The notes under the pieces were generated by a model, which worked only from the letters and a program-made list of their open reading frames with translations, was not told the DNA's origin and searched no databases. From Thermoanaerobacter kivui (GTDB taxonomy: Bacteria > Bacillota > Thermoanaerobacteria > Thermoanaerobacterales > Thermoanaerobacteraceae): a DNA stretch of 64,000 nucleotides. Below are positions 9,044-17,542 of the stretch, piece after piece. The position numbers and the translations under genes are program-made. The number at the start of each line of letters is the position of its first letter. Position 1 is the first letter of the stretch. The stretch is from the NCBI RefSeq assembly GCF_000763575.1, contig NZ_CP009170.1, positions 2,133,501 through 2,197,500 of the forward strand. Direction: 5' to 3'.

Positions 9044-9667
9044 TTAAGTTCGCACCATAATAAATCTTTTACTCAAAATAGCAGCTAAATAAATTATTAT
9101 AACCAGCATACTAACTTTTTCTAATACTCCGAAATATGAAGCGAAAAATACCAATATTATGACAGACATGCTGCCAAATATATTCACCCATGTATCTTTT
9201 ATGACTTCATATATACTATTCTTTTCTATCGGTATATCAAAGGCTAGGTTGTACATACATATTTCTATTTCTATAATGCTTCGCAACACCTTAGAAAATT
9301 TTTCACCTTTCAAAGATTTTTTATACTTATAAAAGTAAATTTGCTTTAAAACATTTGTGAACATTACAGTTGTAAAAATTACATAAGTTCCAATCTCACC
9401 GCCTCTTCCTTTAGCATGAACATAAAATAATATCCCAACTATAAACCACACAAATGTCCTAACTTTTGACCTGCCAATCATTTTATATATAATCCCATCG
9501 TCTAGAGGAACTTTGCGCCAACTACTAAAAAACATTTTTCGCTTTTCTACAAAATTGATTATTAGAGGAGGAATTTTATCTCTATCAGACAATTTGTAAA
9601 TATAAAGTACCACTTGATATAAAGATTCGAGTAGAATTAAAATGGCATTAAACCATACCGCCAACAT
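9044..9667 (-). CDS. Membrane protein of unknown function
   Basis: 207 residues with about four to five hydrophobic segments (near residues 5-25, 74-90, 93-112, 163-181 and 184-198) and a basic loop (FVEKRKMFFSSWRKVP). I do not recognise the family. The gene starts 29 bp after the truncated secreted-protein gene at 9697 and is probably co-transcribed with it. The pairing of a secreted-protein gene with a membrane-protein gene recurs in this region and would fit an immunity or export partner, but that is inference only. Confidence 0.65.
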   Translation of the reverse strand: MLAVWFNAILILLESLYQVVLYIYKLSDRDKIPPLIINFVEKRKMFFSSWRKVPLDDGIIYKMIGRSKVRTFVWFIVGILFYVHAKGRGGEIGTYVIFTTVMFTNVLKQIYFYKYKKSLKGEKFSKVLRSIIEIEICMYNLAFDIPIEKNSIYEVIKDTWVNIFGSMSVIILVFFASYFGVLEKVSMLVIIIYLAAILSKRFIMVRT

Positions 9668-9696
9668 AATAATAATCTCCTCATAGATATTCTCCT

Positions 9697-10101
9697 TTAG
9701 TAATAATATTCAACTGTAGTCCCGTATTCCATTCCAATCTCTAATGTTTGGACTTTTATAGGTTTTGTATAAGTTCCATCAGAATAATCTACTAATGTCA
9801 CATAAATTACATAAACATTCTCATAATTGCTCCAGGCTTTCCACATCCACGCTCCCGTATAAGTATCTTGTAAATAGTTATTATTAAACCATGATATTAA
9901 TGTGTTTGTAAAGCGATCTATAACAAAGCTCGTAGGGAATCCTAATTTATATTGATAAGCCAAAGAAGCTACAATAAAATCAACTGATAATTTAGCTACA
10001 TATCTTGCCAATTCATTATTGTTGTGCCTATAAATTATGTCCGAAAGTAAAATATCTCCACCAATGTCAGCATGATAATTAGGTAAATAAATAAAATCCA
10101 T
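9697..10101 (-). pseudogene. C-terminal remnant of a secreted protein gene
   Basis: 134 codons rich in Tyr, Trp and Asn (TYTGAWMWKAWSNYENVYVI, EIGMEYGTTVEYYY) but with no signal peptide, unlike the other secreted proteins nearby. The frame begins only about 8 bp from a REP hairpin that marks the edge of a 0.43-kb direct repeat, and no ribosome binding site precedes its first ATG. I read it as the C-terminal part of a secreted protein whose N-terminus was lost when that repeat was placed. It could still be translated. Function is unknown. Confidence 0.55.
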
Positions 10102-10214
10102 ACTAGAACAGACAACAGGAACGGTTCCTCTTGTCCGATTTATTTTTTAGAAATTTTCAATTAACACTATAGAAATATCCAAAATCATCAGTTACATACA
10201 ATCCCCAACTTAAC

Positions 10215-10472
10215 ATATATACTTTTGTAACAGTTTATTTCGCATTTGGAATTTTACTGATTATTCTATATTTTTTAAATAAAAATAAAAAATAAGGCAA
10301 ATACTCAGTAAATTATAGGTATCTATTAGCTCTTATAATTCCACTGATAGTTATAATGATTTTGTATCCAATGGCACCATTTTACTTTAATTCTATTATT
10401 ATGTCAAATTACTTCATTAATTTACTTTCCATCGCCGTAGGATATTCTCTTGTTTTCACAATTTATAAATAA
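10215..10472 (+). pseudogene. Small membrane protein relic, copy 1
   Basis: One frame is open for 86 codons except for a TAA at 10293. It reads TVYFAFGILLIILYFLNKNK, stop, then GKYSVNYRYLLALIIPLIV and SNYFINLLS..AVGYSLVFTIYK. Three hydrophobic helices are evident. The first codon is ATA, where copy 2 has ATG. The same internal stop is present in copy 2 (16689-16946), so it predates the duplication or is tolerated. No ribosome binding site is visible. Confidence 0.5.
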
Positions 10473-10505
10473 AGCCCAGACAGTGCTTTTCTGTTCGGGC
10501 TTTTT
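10466..10505. terminator. Terminator at the end of repeat copy 1
   Basis: AAAGCCCAGACAG pairs imperfectly with CTGTTCGGGCTTTTT. Its counterpart in copy 2 is a perfect hairpin. It can also serve the minus-strand lipoprotein gene that ends at 10568. Confidence 0.75.
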
Positions 10506-10567
10506 AAATTTCAGACAAAGGGAACCGTCCCCTTTGCTTTAGAAATAGTAAGGCAATATTACAAAAA

Positions 10568-11179
10568 TTATTGATTGAACTTTATTAGGAACTCAATAGG
10601 TTCATTTCTATAAGTAACATTTTCCACCTGCTTGTAATTTCTACCATAAAGTTGAGTATTTATGTCCATTATTTTCCATTCATTTCCCTCATTTATAAAG
10701 GTATATTTCCGTAAATAATAATCGTAATAAAAATGTCCTTTATAAGTTGTTACTACTTTCCCCTTTGAAAAAATGTATTTGTTTTTGCCATCATCATAAA
10801 CTTTTGAAATCTGTACCTCTATTTCTGTTTTAACAGGCTTAAGAGTATTTCTAATTTCTTTTAATTGTTCTTCTGTAAGTAAGGCTAAATTTTTCCTTTT
10901 TACCATGTTTATAGCATCAGGGAAAAGCTCGAGTTTCGGCCTATAAGTTATTATTAGCTCTGCCTCATTAAATTCATCTGCAAATTTTGCAACTTCTTTT
11001 ACCTTTTCGATATAAGTATCTGTACTCAGATAAAAGTTTGCATATTTATTACTCAGTTCCTCTATTGCTTTTACTTCTCTTAACAATTCTTCACTGCTAT
11101 TGTCAAATATCCCACATCCAGTAAAAAATGAAGAAAACATCAATAACAGCAAAAAAACTATAATAATATTTCTCCCCAT
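10568..11179 (-). CDS. Lipoprotein of unknown function, paralogue of 17543-18178
   Basis: 203 residues with a lipoprotein signal peptide ending FFTGC (Cys22). A mostly helical first half (SEELLREVKAIEELSNKYAN) is followed by a strand-rich second half (VEVQISKVYDDGKNKYIFSK-like region, KYTFINEGNEWKI) resembling small NTF2/DUF4878-type folds, though I cannot name the family. The protein at 17543-18178 is a clear paralogue along its length, so the gene was duplicated with its neighbourhood. It follows the secreted-protein and small membrane-protein genes at 11255-12378. Confidence 0.75.
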   Translation of the reverse strand: MGRNIIIVFLLLLMFSSFFTGCGIFDNSSEELLREVKAIEELSNKYANFYLSTDTYIEKVKEVAKFADEFNEAELIITYRPKLELFPDAINMVKRKNLALLTEEQLKEIRNTLKPVKTEIEVQISKVYDDGKNKYIFSKGKVVTTYKGHFYYDYYLRKYTFINEGNEWKIMDINTQLYGRNYKQVENVTYRNEPIEFLIKFNQ

Positions 11180-11254
11180 TAAACTTCACTTCTTTATTGA
11201 TATTCCCATAATTAATTGCAAATGTGAAACTGCCAATAATTATTATTACAAATC

Positions 11255-11473
11255 TTATCTATTACCCCTGTATTTCTTCCAATTTATATATGTATTTATA
11301 CTCAAAACAATAATTAATATAACTAACAAAATGTTAGTTATATTAAGAAGACTTACTATATCTCCTATACGGTGATGCGTGAAAAAAACTTCAGAAGATA
11401 CATTCCCAACTTCTGCACGAATGCCATTTAAAGCATTAGAAATTTGATCTAAAATTTGAGAATAATCTCCCAT
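11255..11473 (-). CDS. Small single-pass membrane protein following a secreted-protein gene
   Basis: 72 residues. An amphipathic N-terminal half (YSQILDQISNALNGIRAEVG) resembles a short coiled coil, and one transmembrane helix (IVSLLNITNILLVILIIVLS) is followed by a basic tail (WKKYRGNR). ATG at 11473 is chosen because GTGGGGGT lies just upstream; the frame is open 11 codons further without such a site. It lies about 200 bp downstream of the secreted protein gene 11677-12378. An immunity-like role is only suggested by position. Confidence 0.6.
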   Translation of the reverse strand: MGDYSQILDQISNALNGIRAEVGNVSSEVFFTHHRIGDIVSLLNITNILLVILIIVLSINTYINWKKYRGNR

Positions 11474-11568
11474 GTTATTACCCCCACATGTTAAATGTAA
11501 CGTCAAACTAAGACCTTAAATTCGCATCTCTATAGTCTCCAAAGTATTGAAATAAGAATTTTTCCAGA

Positions 11569-11590
11569 AAAAGGAGGTGCCTCCCTTAAT
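11569..11590 (-). terminator. Terminator after the secreted-protein gene 11677-12378
   Basis: On the minus strand AAGGGAGG pairs with CCTCCTT around CA, followed by TTTTTC. Confidence 0.6.
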
Positions 11591-11676
11591 GCCATAAGTA
11601 GTAGTTGTATCAAAAACAAATACCATTCTCTAGAATAAGATGAGAAAAAAGAAAAATTGTTTTATTTGTCCAATTT

Positions 11677-12378
11677 CTAATACACACTATAAACATAGGT
11701 AAGTGAAATATTTTTCCTTAAATAATACACATTATTATTAACATAACTAACAGTAAATCCAATTGATTTTAGATATTCGATAGAAAAGGAACCAGTTACA
11801 GTCGCATTCGTTGTTACTACAATAGTAGCTGTACCAGTTGTTTCTATTGCTGTTGTAGGAAAACTACCTGTTCTAGAAATAGTAATAGCATATTTATCTC
11901 TTAATTCCCAGGGGCCACTACTTGCTTCCACCCAATAAGTATAATTTACCTTATCAATTTGTCTAAAAGACCCATAAGTATAAATTGTCAAAACTGTGTA
12001 CAATCTTGAAACAGCAGCTCCATCTGTTCTTTCTTTGTATATCGTGTGAGTAGTATAAATGCCAGAATTTTGTGGGAACACAAAATTTTTTGCTTCAACA
12101 TCAGTAATAACAGGTTCAACTTTTTCTCCATATGCCTCTAAAAGCTCACCTGTACTTTTATCCCTGATTTCAACTCTCACAGAATTACCTTTTTCTATCC
12201 TTTCTAATTTTACTTTAGAAAGGTCAAACGGCACTGTCACATAAATATCTTTTAGTTTTATTTTATTGGAAACATGTAAAGGATAATCCTTGCTTGTTAT
12301 ATTATCAGTCGCTCCAAATACAACTGTTGTTGAAAATATTAATATCAAAGTAAGTAATACTGTCACTATCCTTTTCAT
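11677..12378 (-). CDS. Secreted protein of unknown function (promoter block copy 1)
   Basis: 233 residues with a Sec signal peptide (MKRIVTVLLTLILIFSTTVVFGA). The mature part is strand-rich with a Thr/Ser-rich C-terminal half (SRTGSFPTTAIETTGTATIV) and no cysteines. It is similar in type, but not obviously in sequence, to the proteins at 18211-18714 and 19986-20729. All three genes are driven by near-identical promoter blocks, here at 12484-12596, and followed by lipoprotein or small membrane protein genes. I do not recognise a domain; bacteriocin, adhesin or sheath component are all possible. Confidence 0.7.
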   Translation of the reverse strand: MKRIVTVLLTLILIFSTTVVFGATDNITSKDYPLHVSNKIKLKDIYVTVPFDLSKVKLERIEKGNSVRVEIRDKSTGELLEAYGEKVEPVITDVEAKNFVFPQNSGIYTTHTIYKERTDGAAVSRLYTVLTIYTYGSFRQIDKVNYTYWVEASSGPWELRDKYAITISRTGSFPTTAIETTGTATIVVTTNATVTGSFSIEYLKSIGFTVSYVNNNVYYLRKNISLTYVYSVY

Positions 12379-12483
12379 TTAATCTCATCCTCCTACCTTA
12401 AAATCTTGGTCGTAAGCAAAAAGCATTTCTCAAATTCCTTCCCTCTCTTAACACTTTCAACTCCTTTCCTAATAATTCTAAGG

Positions 12484-12596
12484 ACTACCGGTAGTTCCTT
12501 CTATATCCATGGTATCTTATTTCTAGCATCTTGTCAATTGACCAAAAGTATAAATTTTTATTAAAATAACCCTTACTTTTGTACTTTAGTATAAAA
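12484..12596 (-). promoter_or_regulatory. Promoter/operator block, copy 1
   Basis: Minus-strand -35 TTGACA (12537-12532) and -10 TACCAT (12514-12509) are 17 bp apart. A palindrome ACTACCGGTAGT lies at 12484-12495, just past the likely start of transcription. Upstream is a TTTTGTACTTTAGTAtAAAA site (12577-12596). The distal second site found in copies 2 and 3 is truncated here, and an insertion sequence follows. Confidence 0.75.
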
Positions 12597-12628
12597 ACTG
12601 GATTTTCCTCCTTTAAAATTTGTACTAG

Positions 12629-14376
12629 TAGGTCTTTGCAGAATCTAAAATCCTTATGGATTAAGGGATTCTGCTATATATTTTCAAAGGAATTCCTCCA
12701 CTTTTGTCGAATTTATATAGAGAACCAAATCCCAAAAAGAAATGGAGGAAATCCTATGAAAATCAAAGCTAAACAACTTTCTCTCTCCGATATTTACGAT
12801 GATGTTCAATCCTTCTTTGAAGAAGATAAACCCAAGTTTATTAAACTATTTGATTCCTTTATTGATTTATCTGAACTTATTCCACCTTCTTTTTACGCCC
12901 ATTATTATTCTCACTTCGGGCGTCATAGGGATTTTTCTCTTGAATCTATGCTCACTGCTTTGATTATCCAAAAAATTCTCTCTATCCCTACTTTAAAACT
13001 CCTTGTCCATGTTCTTAAGCTATCTAAAGAATTAAGAGAGCTTTGTGGCTTTAAAAGAGTCCCTCATCCTTCTCAATTCTCTAGATTTAAATCCATTTTC
13101 CTCAAAGATTTGGAGAATTTCTTCAATAATCTTGTTAATTTAACTGAGCCTATTTGTCAGGCTATTAATCCTTCACTTTCTAATATCCTCATCGCTGATA
13201 CTACTGGCTTTGAACCTTATGTCAGAGAAAAAATAATCCTAAGTTCTTTGATTCCCTTTATAGAAATATTAAAAAGTTCTCTAAATCTAATCCTGATTTT
13301 GATGCCCACTCTTATGCTTGTTCTAAAATGCCTAAGTTCGCTCACTCTAATCCTGATGCTAAATTCTCTTATATTAATGGCCATTATTGTTACTCTATCA
13401 AAGCTACCATCCTCACTAATGGCTTAGGCATTATTCAGCATATTAGTTTCTATGACGATGATTCTTTAAATGTCAATACTGCTAAATCTGCTGCCGAGTC
13501 TAAAGATTTGTACGATTCTAAAACTTTAATCCCTTCTCTTAAGGAATTCTTTAATTTACATCCTATTTTCTCTTATAGATACTTCTTAGGTGACGCTGGG
13601 TTTGATTCTTTTGATAATTATAAATACTTGTTCTCAAAGCTTGGCATAATCCCTATTATCCCTATTAACCCTCGAAATTCTAAAAACTTACCTCAGCCTA
13701 CTTTTAACTCTGATGGTATCCCTACCTGCCCCCGTGACCCTTCTCTTAAAATGTCCTATGATGGCATCGTTCGGGAAAAAGGTAGAGCTACCAGAATTAA
13801 ATGGCTTTGCCCTATGTCCAAAAAAGTTAGACTAAATGGTAAAACTACTTATATCCTTCAATGTGATAACCCCTGTACCTCTTCTAAATGTGGCAGAATA
13901 TTCTATACTACCCTTGATATTGATTTTAGAAAAAATACTTTTTTCCCTCGTAACTCTAAAAAGTGGTCCAAACTTTATGAAAAACGCCCTATTATTGAAA
14001 AATCTATTTCTCTTTTAAAAAGTTCTATCGCTGTTGATAGCTTTAAACTCATAAATACTAGGTCTATCAAAGCTGATGTTTTTCTTGGGGCTATCACTCA
14101 ACATATTGGTTTAATTATTACTGCAAAGCTTGGTACTTTTGAACATCCTTTATCTTTGAAAAAACTTTTGGCTTGATAACTTGTTCTTATGATTTGATTT
14201 GTTTGTCATCTTTTTACATTAAAAAGGTGTGTTAAGTATTGTCTTTTTTGAATTTGTATCTTTCTTCCATTTCTCTTTTTCCGTCTTGAGTGTGCCTTTA
14301 AAATGTAATTTCTTTATTTTGTTCCTTGTAATGTAACTTTTTTACTCTAATATTTATCTCATTTTGCAATCACCTA
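12629..14376 (+). mobile_element. IS4/IS5-superfamily insertion sequence with a 12-bp target duplication
   Basis: The ends are imperfect inverted repeats: TAGGTCTTTGCAGAAT on the left and TAGGTGATTGCAAAAT on the reverse of the right (13 of 16 match). The element is flanked by a perfect 12-bp direct repeat AATTTGTACTAG (12617-12628 and 14377-14388), long as in the IS4 group. It contains one frameshifted transposase gene. The target is the distal operator part of promoter block copy 1. Confidence 0.85.
12756..14176 (+). pseudogene. DDE transposase, split by a frameshift
   Basis: ATG at 12756 follows GGAGG. The first frame carries the DUF772-like N-terminal domain (FGRHRDFSLESMLTALIIQK) and the first catalytic Asp (ILIADTTGFEP). 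It leaves frame at the six-A run near 13236, and the rest (GHYCYSIKATILTNGLG, FLGDAGFDS, EKRPIIEKSISLLKSS with the catalytic Glu region) continues in the -1 frame to 14176. A -1 slip at the A run would restore the protein, so programmed frameshifting cannot be excluded. A simple mutation is equally likely. Confidence 0.75.
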
Positions 14377-14388
14377 AATTTGTACTAG

Positions 14389-14857
14389 GGTAATTTTTAT
14401 AAACATTTAATCCTAATGTCATTTTTAAATCTGAAAGCACGTATTTGTCAAAATTTTCTATAAGCTCTATTTTCCCTGTCCTCGTATCAACTATTTGCGC
14501 TCTTCCATCTCTATAAAAAACTATTGCAATATTTCCTCTATCATACAGTAAAGAAACCATGTCGTTGAGATTTCCTGATAAAGCAGTGCGTTTCCCCGTT
14601 ATCAAATTTATAAATTCTATATTGTTTTCTAAAAATTGTTTATCAGTAGCTGCTGTAACAAAAATAACTGCTTCACTCCCTCTCTTTATCAATTCATTAG
14701 GTTTGTCAATTAAAGCTATTTCTTTTTCTCTTCCATTTTTGTCCACCTTATATATTTTCGTGGTTTTTATGTTTATATTTCTGTAAAAATATACATTGCT
14801 ATTTTCATCTACAGATAACAAGTACCCATTTGTAACTAATTTAGGTTCCCCTTGCTC
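14389..14857 (-). pseudogene. Lipoprotein copy 2, C-terminal fragment
   Basis: The minus strand reads NGYLLSVDENSNVYFYRNIN and further text matching residues of about 190-350 of the intact lipoprotein at 7394-8578. Its N-terminal part lies at 16313-16551 on the other side of an IS3-family element. The fragment is cut off after NVYKNY where it meets the truncated promoter block and the IS4-type element, so the last 40 residues are missing. Confidence 0.8.
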
Positions 14858-14916
14858 TTATAATGATACCAGAAAACTAGACAGACAAAAAGTCAAAAAT
14901 AAGTTAGAATATAGTT

Positions 14917-15210
14917 ATGAATAAGAGAAGAAATTTTACACCAGAACAAAAAGCAAAAATTGTATTAGATGTATTACGAGAAGAAAAAACGCTTAATGAA
15001 ATATCTGCTGAATATGAAATACATCCGAATATGATTAGTCGCTGGAAAGCAGAATTTGTCAATAATGCAGCAAAGGTGTTTAGCAAAGAAACCGACGAGT
15101 TAGAAAAGGTCAAAAAATCATATGAAAAGGAGAAGGAGGAATTATTGAAACAAATAGGGCAGCTCTCTTATGAGAATGCCTGGCTTAAAAAAAAATCTGG
15201 CCAATTCTAA
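14917..15210 (+). CDS. IS3-family transposase OrfA
   Basis: 97 residues with the IS3 OrfA helix-turn-helix (FTPEQKAKIVLDVLREEKTL and ISAEYEIHPNMISRWKAEF) followed by a leucine-zipper-like coiled coil (residues 58-90). OrfA binds the element ends and regulates transposition. The gene ends just after a nine-A run (ctt + A9) that marks the junction to OrfB. Confidence 0.88.
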   Translation: MNKRRNFTPEQKAKIVLDVLREEKTLNEISAEYEIHPNMISRWKAEFVNNAAKVFSKETDELEKVKKSYEKEKEELLKQIGQLSYENAWLKKKSGQF

Positions 15211-16069
15211 ATCTCGTGAGGAACGCATGAAAATGATTGATAGGGGTGATAAAAAGCTTAGTATTAGCAGACAGGCTGAGCTCTTAAGTATTAATCGCAC
15301 AAACCTTTATTACAAGCCTGTACCAACAAGCGATGAAGAATACATGATTAAGCGTATCATTGATGAGGTCTATACAGCCCATCCCGAATATGGATATCGC
15401 AGAATGACAACTATACTAAGGAGGGATTATGGAATTCTTATCAACCGTAAAAGGACTCGCCGTTACACGCGGGAGATGGGCATACACGGATTTTGCCCTG
15501 GACCAAATCTTAGTAAGAGACTGCATAGCAAATACCTATATCCATACTTATTAAAAGGACTAAACATTGATCATCCTAATCAAGTATGGTCAATAGATAT
15601 AACATATTGTCGGATGAAGCGAGGCTTTATGTATTTAGTAGCTATTATAGACTGGTATTCCAGGTATATTGTAGGATATGGGCTGTCTAGTACACTTGAA
15701 CATACATTCGTCATTGATACACTCAAAAAAGCCATAAAGCGGCATGGAGCACCAGAAATCATAAACAGTGACCAAGGTTCACAGTTTACTTGTGAAGACT
15801 ATATAAACTTGCTGAAAGAAAATAAAATAAAAATATCTATGGATAGTAAAGGTAGGGCATTGGACAATCATCGTATAGAACGATTTTTCAGGAGCTACAA
15901 GGGGGAGAAGCTTTACCTAGAAGACTGCGAAACTGGGCATCAGCTAAGAAAAATAACACAAGAATATATTGAATACTACAACAACAGGAGACCACACCAG
16001 TCATTAGAGAATAGAACACCTGCTGAATATTACTACAGAAAATCTAATATTCTTGTGCAAGTTGGTTAA
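15170..16069 (+). CDS. IS3-family transposase OrfB (integrase core)
   Basis: 299 residues with an HTH_21 region (SISRQAELLSINRTNLYYKP) and an rve integrase core. The catalytic triad is visible: Asp in WSIDITYC, Asp in NSDQGSQFT, Glu in DNHRIERFFRSYKGE. OrfB lies in the +1 phase relative to OrfA, not the usual -1. Losing one A from the A9 run at 15186-15194 would fuse both in frame, so transcriptional slippage could make OrfAB. The protein looks intact. Confidence 0.88.
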   Translation: MRMPGLKKNLANSKSREERMKMIDRGDKKLSISRQAELLSINRTNLYYKPVPTSDEEYMIKRIIDEVYTAHPEYGYRRMTTILRRDYGILINRKRTRRYTREMGIHGFCPGPNLSKRLHSKYLYPYLLKGLNIDHPNQVWSIDITYCRMKRGFMYLVAIIDWYSRYIVGYGLSSTLEHTFVIDTLKKAIKRHGAPEIINSDQGSQFTCEDYINLLKENKIKISMDSKGRALDNHRIERFFRSYKGEKLYLEDCETGHQLRKITQEYIEYYNNRRPHQSLENRTPAEYYYRKSNILVQVG

Positions 16070-16312
16070 ATCTGTGGCATTTATAACATGCTCCCTGTGG
16101 TGAGCTTTTCATTCCATGCCTTGATGCATCAGTGGTTACTATGATATGTTTATGCTTGACATAGCTGTATGCATCTATTGTAATAAGACTATACACTCAA
16201 ATAACTTCAGTTTATGTATCTAACTTACATTTTATATAAAATTATCAAAATAAAGGAGGTGCAAAAAATCTAACTTAGATTTTTGAAAAAATTGTCTTGA
16301 CAGATGGGGACA

Positions 16313-16551
16313 TTATATTCTATCCCAAGATTTAATTTTATAGGTAACCTGTAGAAATTCCCTCTCGATTCAACAACCATATCTTCTCCATCGTTAATAA
16401 TGACTTTATTCTCATCTGCATAAACTAACTTGGGGTCAGAACTTTTATTGAATTGATACTTCTCCAAATTTGCGTATTCATTAGAGCAGGACATCAAAAT
16501 CAATGACCCTACTATTAACACTGTCAATAAAAAATACCTCATCCTTTTCAT
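16313..16551 (-). pseudogene. Lipoprotein copy 2, N-terminal fragment
   Basis: The first 78 codons match the intact lipoprotein at 7394-8578 almost residue for residue, including the signal peptide MKRMRYFLLTVLIVGSLIL and the lipobox Cys. After KLNLG the homology stops at the IS3-family element and the frame ends inside the element. The C-terminal part lies at 14389-14857. Confidence 0.85.
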
Positions 16552-16688
16552 AATCTCCCCTCATAGAAATATTTTGTAAAATTTCTCAACGGGGACAGTT
16601 CCTCTTGTCCGATTTATTTTTTGGAAATTTTCAATTAACACTATAGCAATATCCCAAATCATCAATCACATACAATCCCCAACTCAAC

Positions 16689-16946
16689 ATGTACACTTTT
16701 GTAATAGTTTATTTCGCATTTGGAATTTTACTGATTATTCTATATTTTTTAGATAAAAATAAAAAATAAGGCAAATACTCAGTAAATTATAGGTATTTAT
16801 TAGCTCTTATAATTCCTCTGATAGTTATAATGATTTTTCATCCCATGGCACCATTTTACTTTAATTCTATTATTATGTCAAATTACTTCATTAATTTACT
16901 TTCATTCGCCGTAGGATATTCTCTTGTTTTCACAATTTATAAATAA
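16689..16946 (+). pseudogene. Small membrane protein relic, copy 2
   Basis: As in copy 1 (10215-10472), one frame is open for 86 codons apart from a TAA at 16767. It starts with ATG and reads YTFVIVYFAFGILLIILYFL, then after the stop LLALIIPLIVIMIFHPMAPF and AVGYSLVFTIYK. Both copies differ at several bases yet keep the frame. The upstream part alone could make a 26-residue single-helix peptide, but no ribosome binding site is seen. Confidence 0.5.
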
Positions 16947-16982
16947 AGCCCGGACAGTGCTTTTTGTCCGGGCTTTTTATAT
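16945..16982. terminator. Terminator at the end of repeat copy 2
   Basis: A perfect hairpin AAAGCCCGGACA / TGTCCGGGCTTT with flanking T and A runs, usable from both strands. Confidence 0.85.
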
Positions 16983-17039
16983 TTCAGACAAAGGGAACCC
17001 TCCCATTTGTCTGAAATATAAAAATTTGTTTACTATTTT

Positions 17040-17465
17040 TTACTTAATAGATTGCCAAAAATGCTGCAAATAACTATCTTCAATCGGCCCATTAACGATT
17101 TCATAGGTATATCCATTTATTATGATCATGTTTTTCTTATCTTTTTCATCAAAGGCTACAAATCCACTTTTATCATGGCAATAAAAATTGATTGCATAAT
17201 AAGAAAAATCTACTCTCCCCTTTAAATGACTATTCATCTTATATTTATATTCTCTTAGCCATCTGGTTAGTTCCTTAATTTTTTCTTCATTTTCTGTTAC
17301 GTTAGATTGTCCGTCCTTTAATATTTCTACTTTGTAAACACTATCAAGGTTAAACCCAATCGCTTCATCAATAGTCTTTACTCTATAATCATACCAATTT
17401 TTAATTAAAATAGCAGAAAAATAAATTAACAAAACCCATAAAATAATCTTTGCTTTTTTACTCAT
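17040..17465 (-). CDS. Membrane-anchored protein of unknown function
   Basis: 141 residues: one N-terminal transmembrane helix (IILWVLLIYFSAILI) then a soluble domain with alternating strands and helices (KVEILKDGQSNVTENEEKIK, VDFSYYAINFYCHDKSGFVA). No family recognised. It follows the lipoprotein gene 17543-18178 by 77 bp on the same strand and ends just before repeat copy 2. It has no counterpart after the paralogous lipoprotein gene at 10568-11179. Confidence 0.65.
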   Translation of the reverse strand: MSKKAKIILWVLLIYFSAILIKNWYDYRVKTIDEAIGFNLDSVYKVEILKDGQSNVTENEEKIKELTRWLREYKYKMNSHLKGRVDFSYYAINFYCHDKSGFVAFDEKDKKNMIIINGYTYEIVNGPIEDSYLQHFWQSIK

Positions 17466-17542
17466 TTTACCACCATTAACTTCATAAATTCTAAGGACTT
17501 ATTCTGACTTTTTATATCTTTACGGTATAAAATTTCTATAGC

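Larger units (their letters stand above)
10109..10537. repeat. 0.43-kb direct repeat, copy 1, bounded by REP hairpins
   Basis: This stretch is nearly identical to 16590-17016. Both copies begin with a REP-like unit (here 10109-10137), contain a relic membrane-protein frame and a terminator, and end with a second REP-like unit (here 10512-10537, truncated). The two copies lie about 6.5 kb apart in the same orientation. Confidence 0.85.
14863..16312 (+). mobile_element. IS3-family insertion sequence
   Basis: About 1.45 kb with imperfect terminal inverted repeats; both ends contain GACAA, TCAAAAAT and AAGTTAGA in order. It carries orfA and orfB. TTATA flanks both sides (14858-14862 and 16313-16317), which could be a target duplication. 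However, about 115 codons of the interrupted lipoprotein gene are missing between the flanks, so a deletion accompanied or followed insertion. Confidence 0.8.
16590..17016. repeat. 0.43-kb direct repeat, copy 2, bounded by REP hairpins
   Basis: Nearly identical to 10109-10537. It starts with a degenerate REP unit (16591-16611) and ends with a hairpin-forming unit (16982-17016). It contains the second copy of the small membrane-protein relic and a perfect terminator. Confidence 0.85.
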
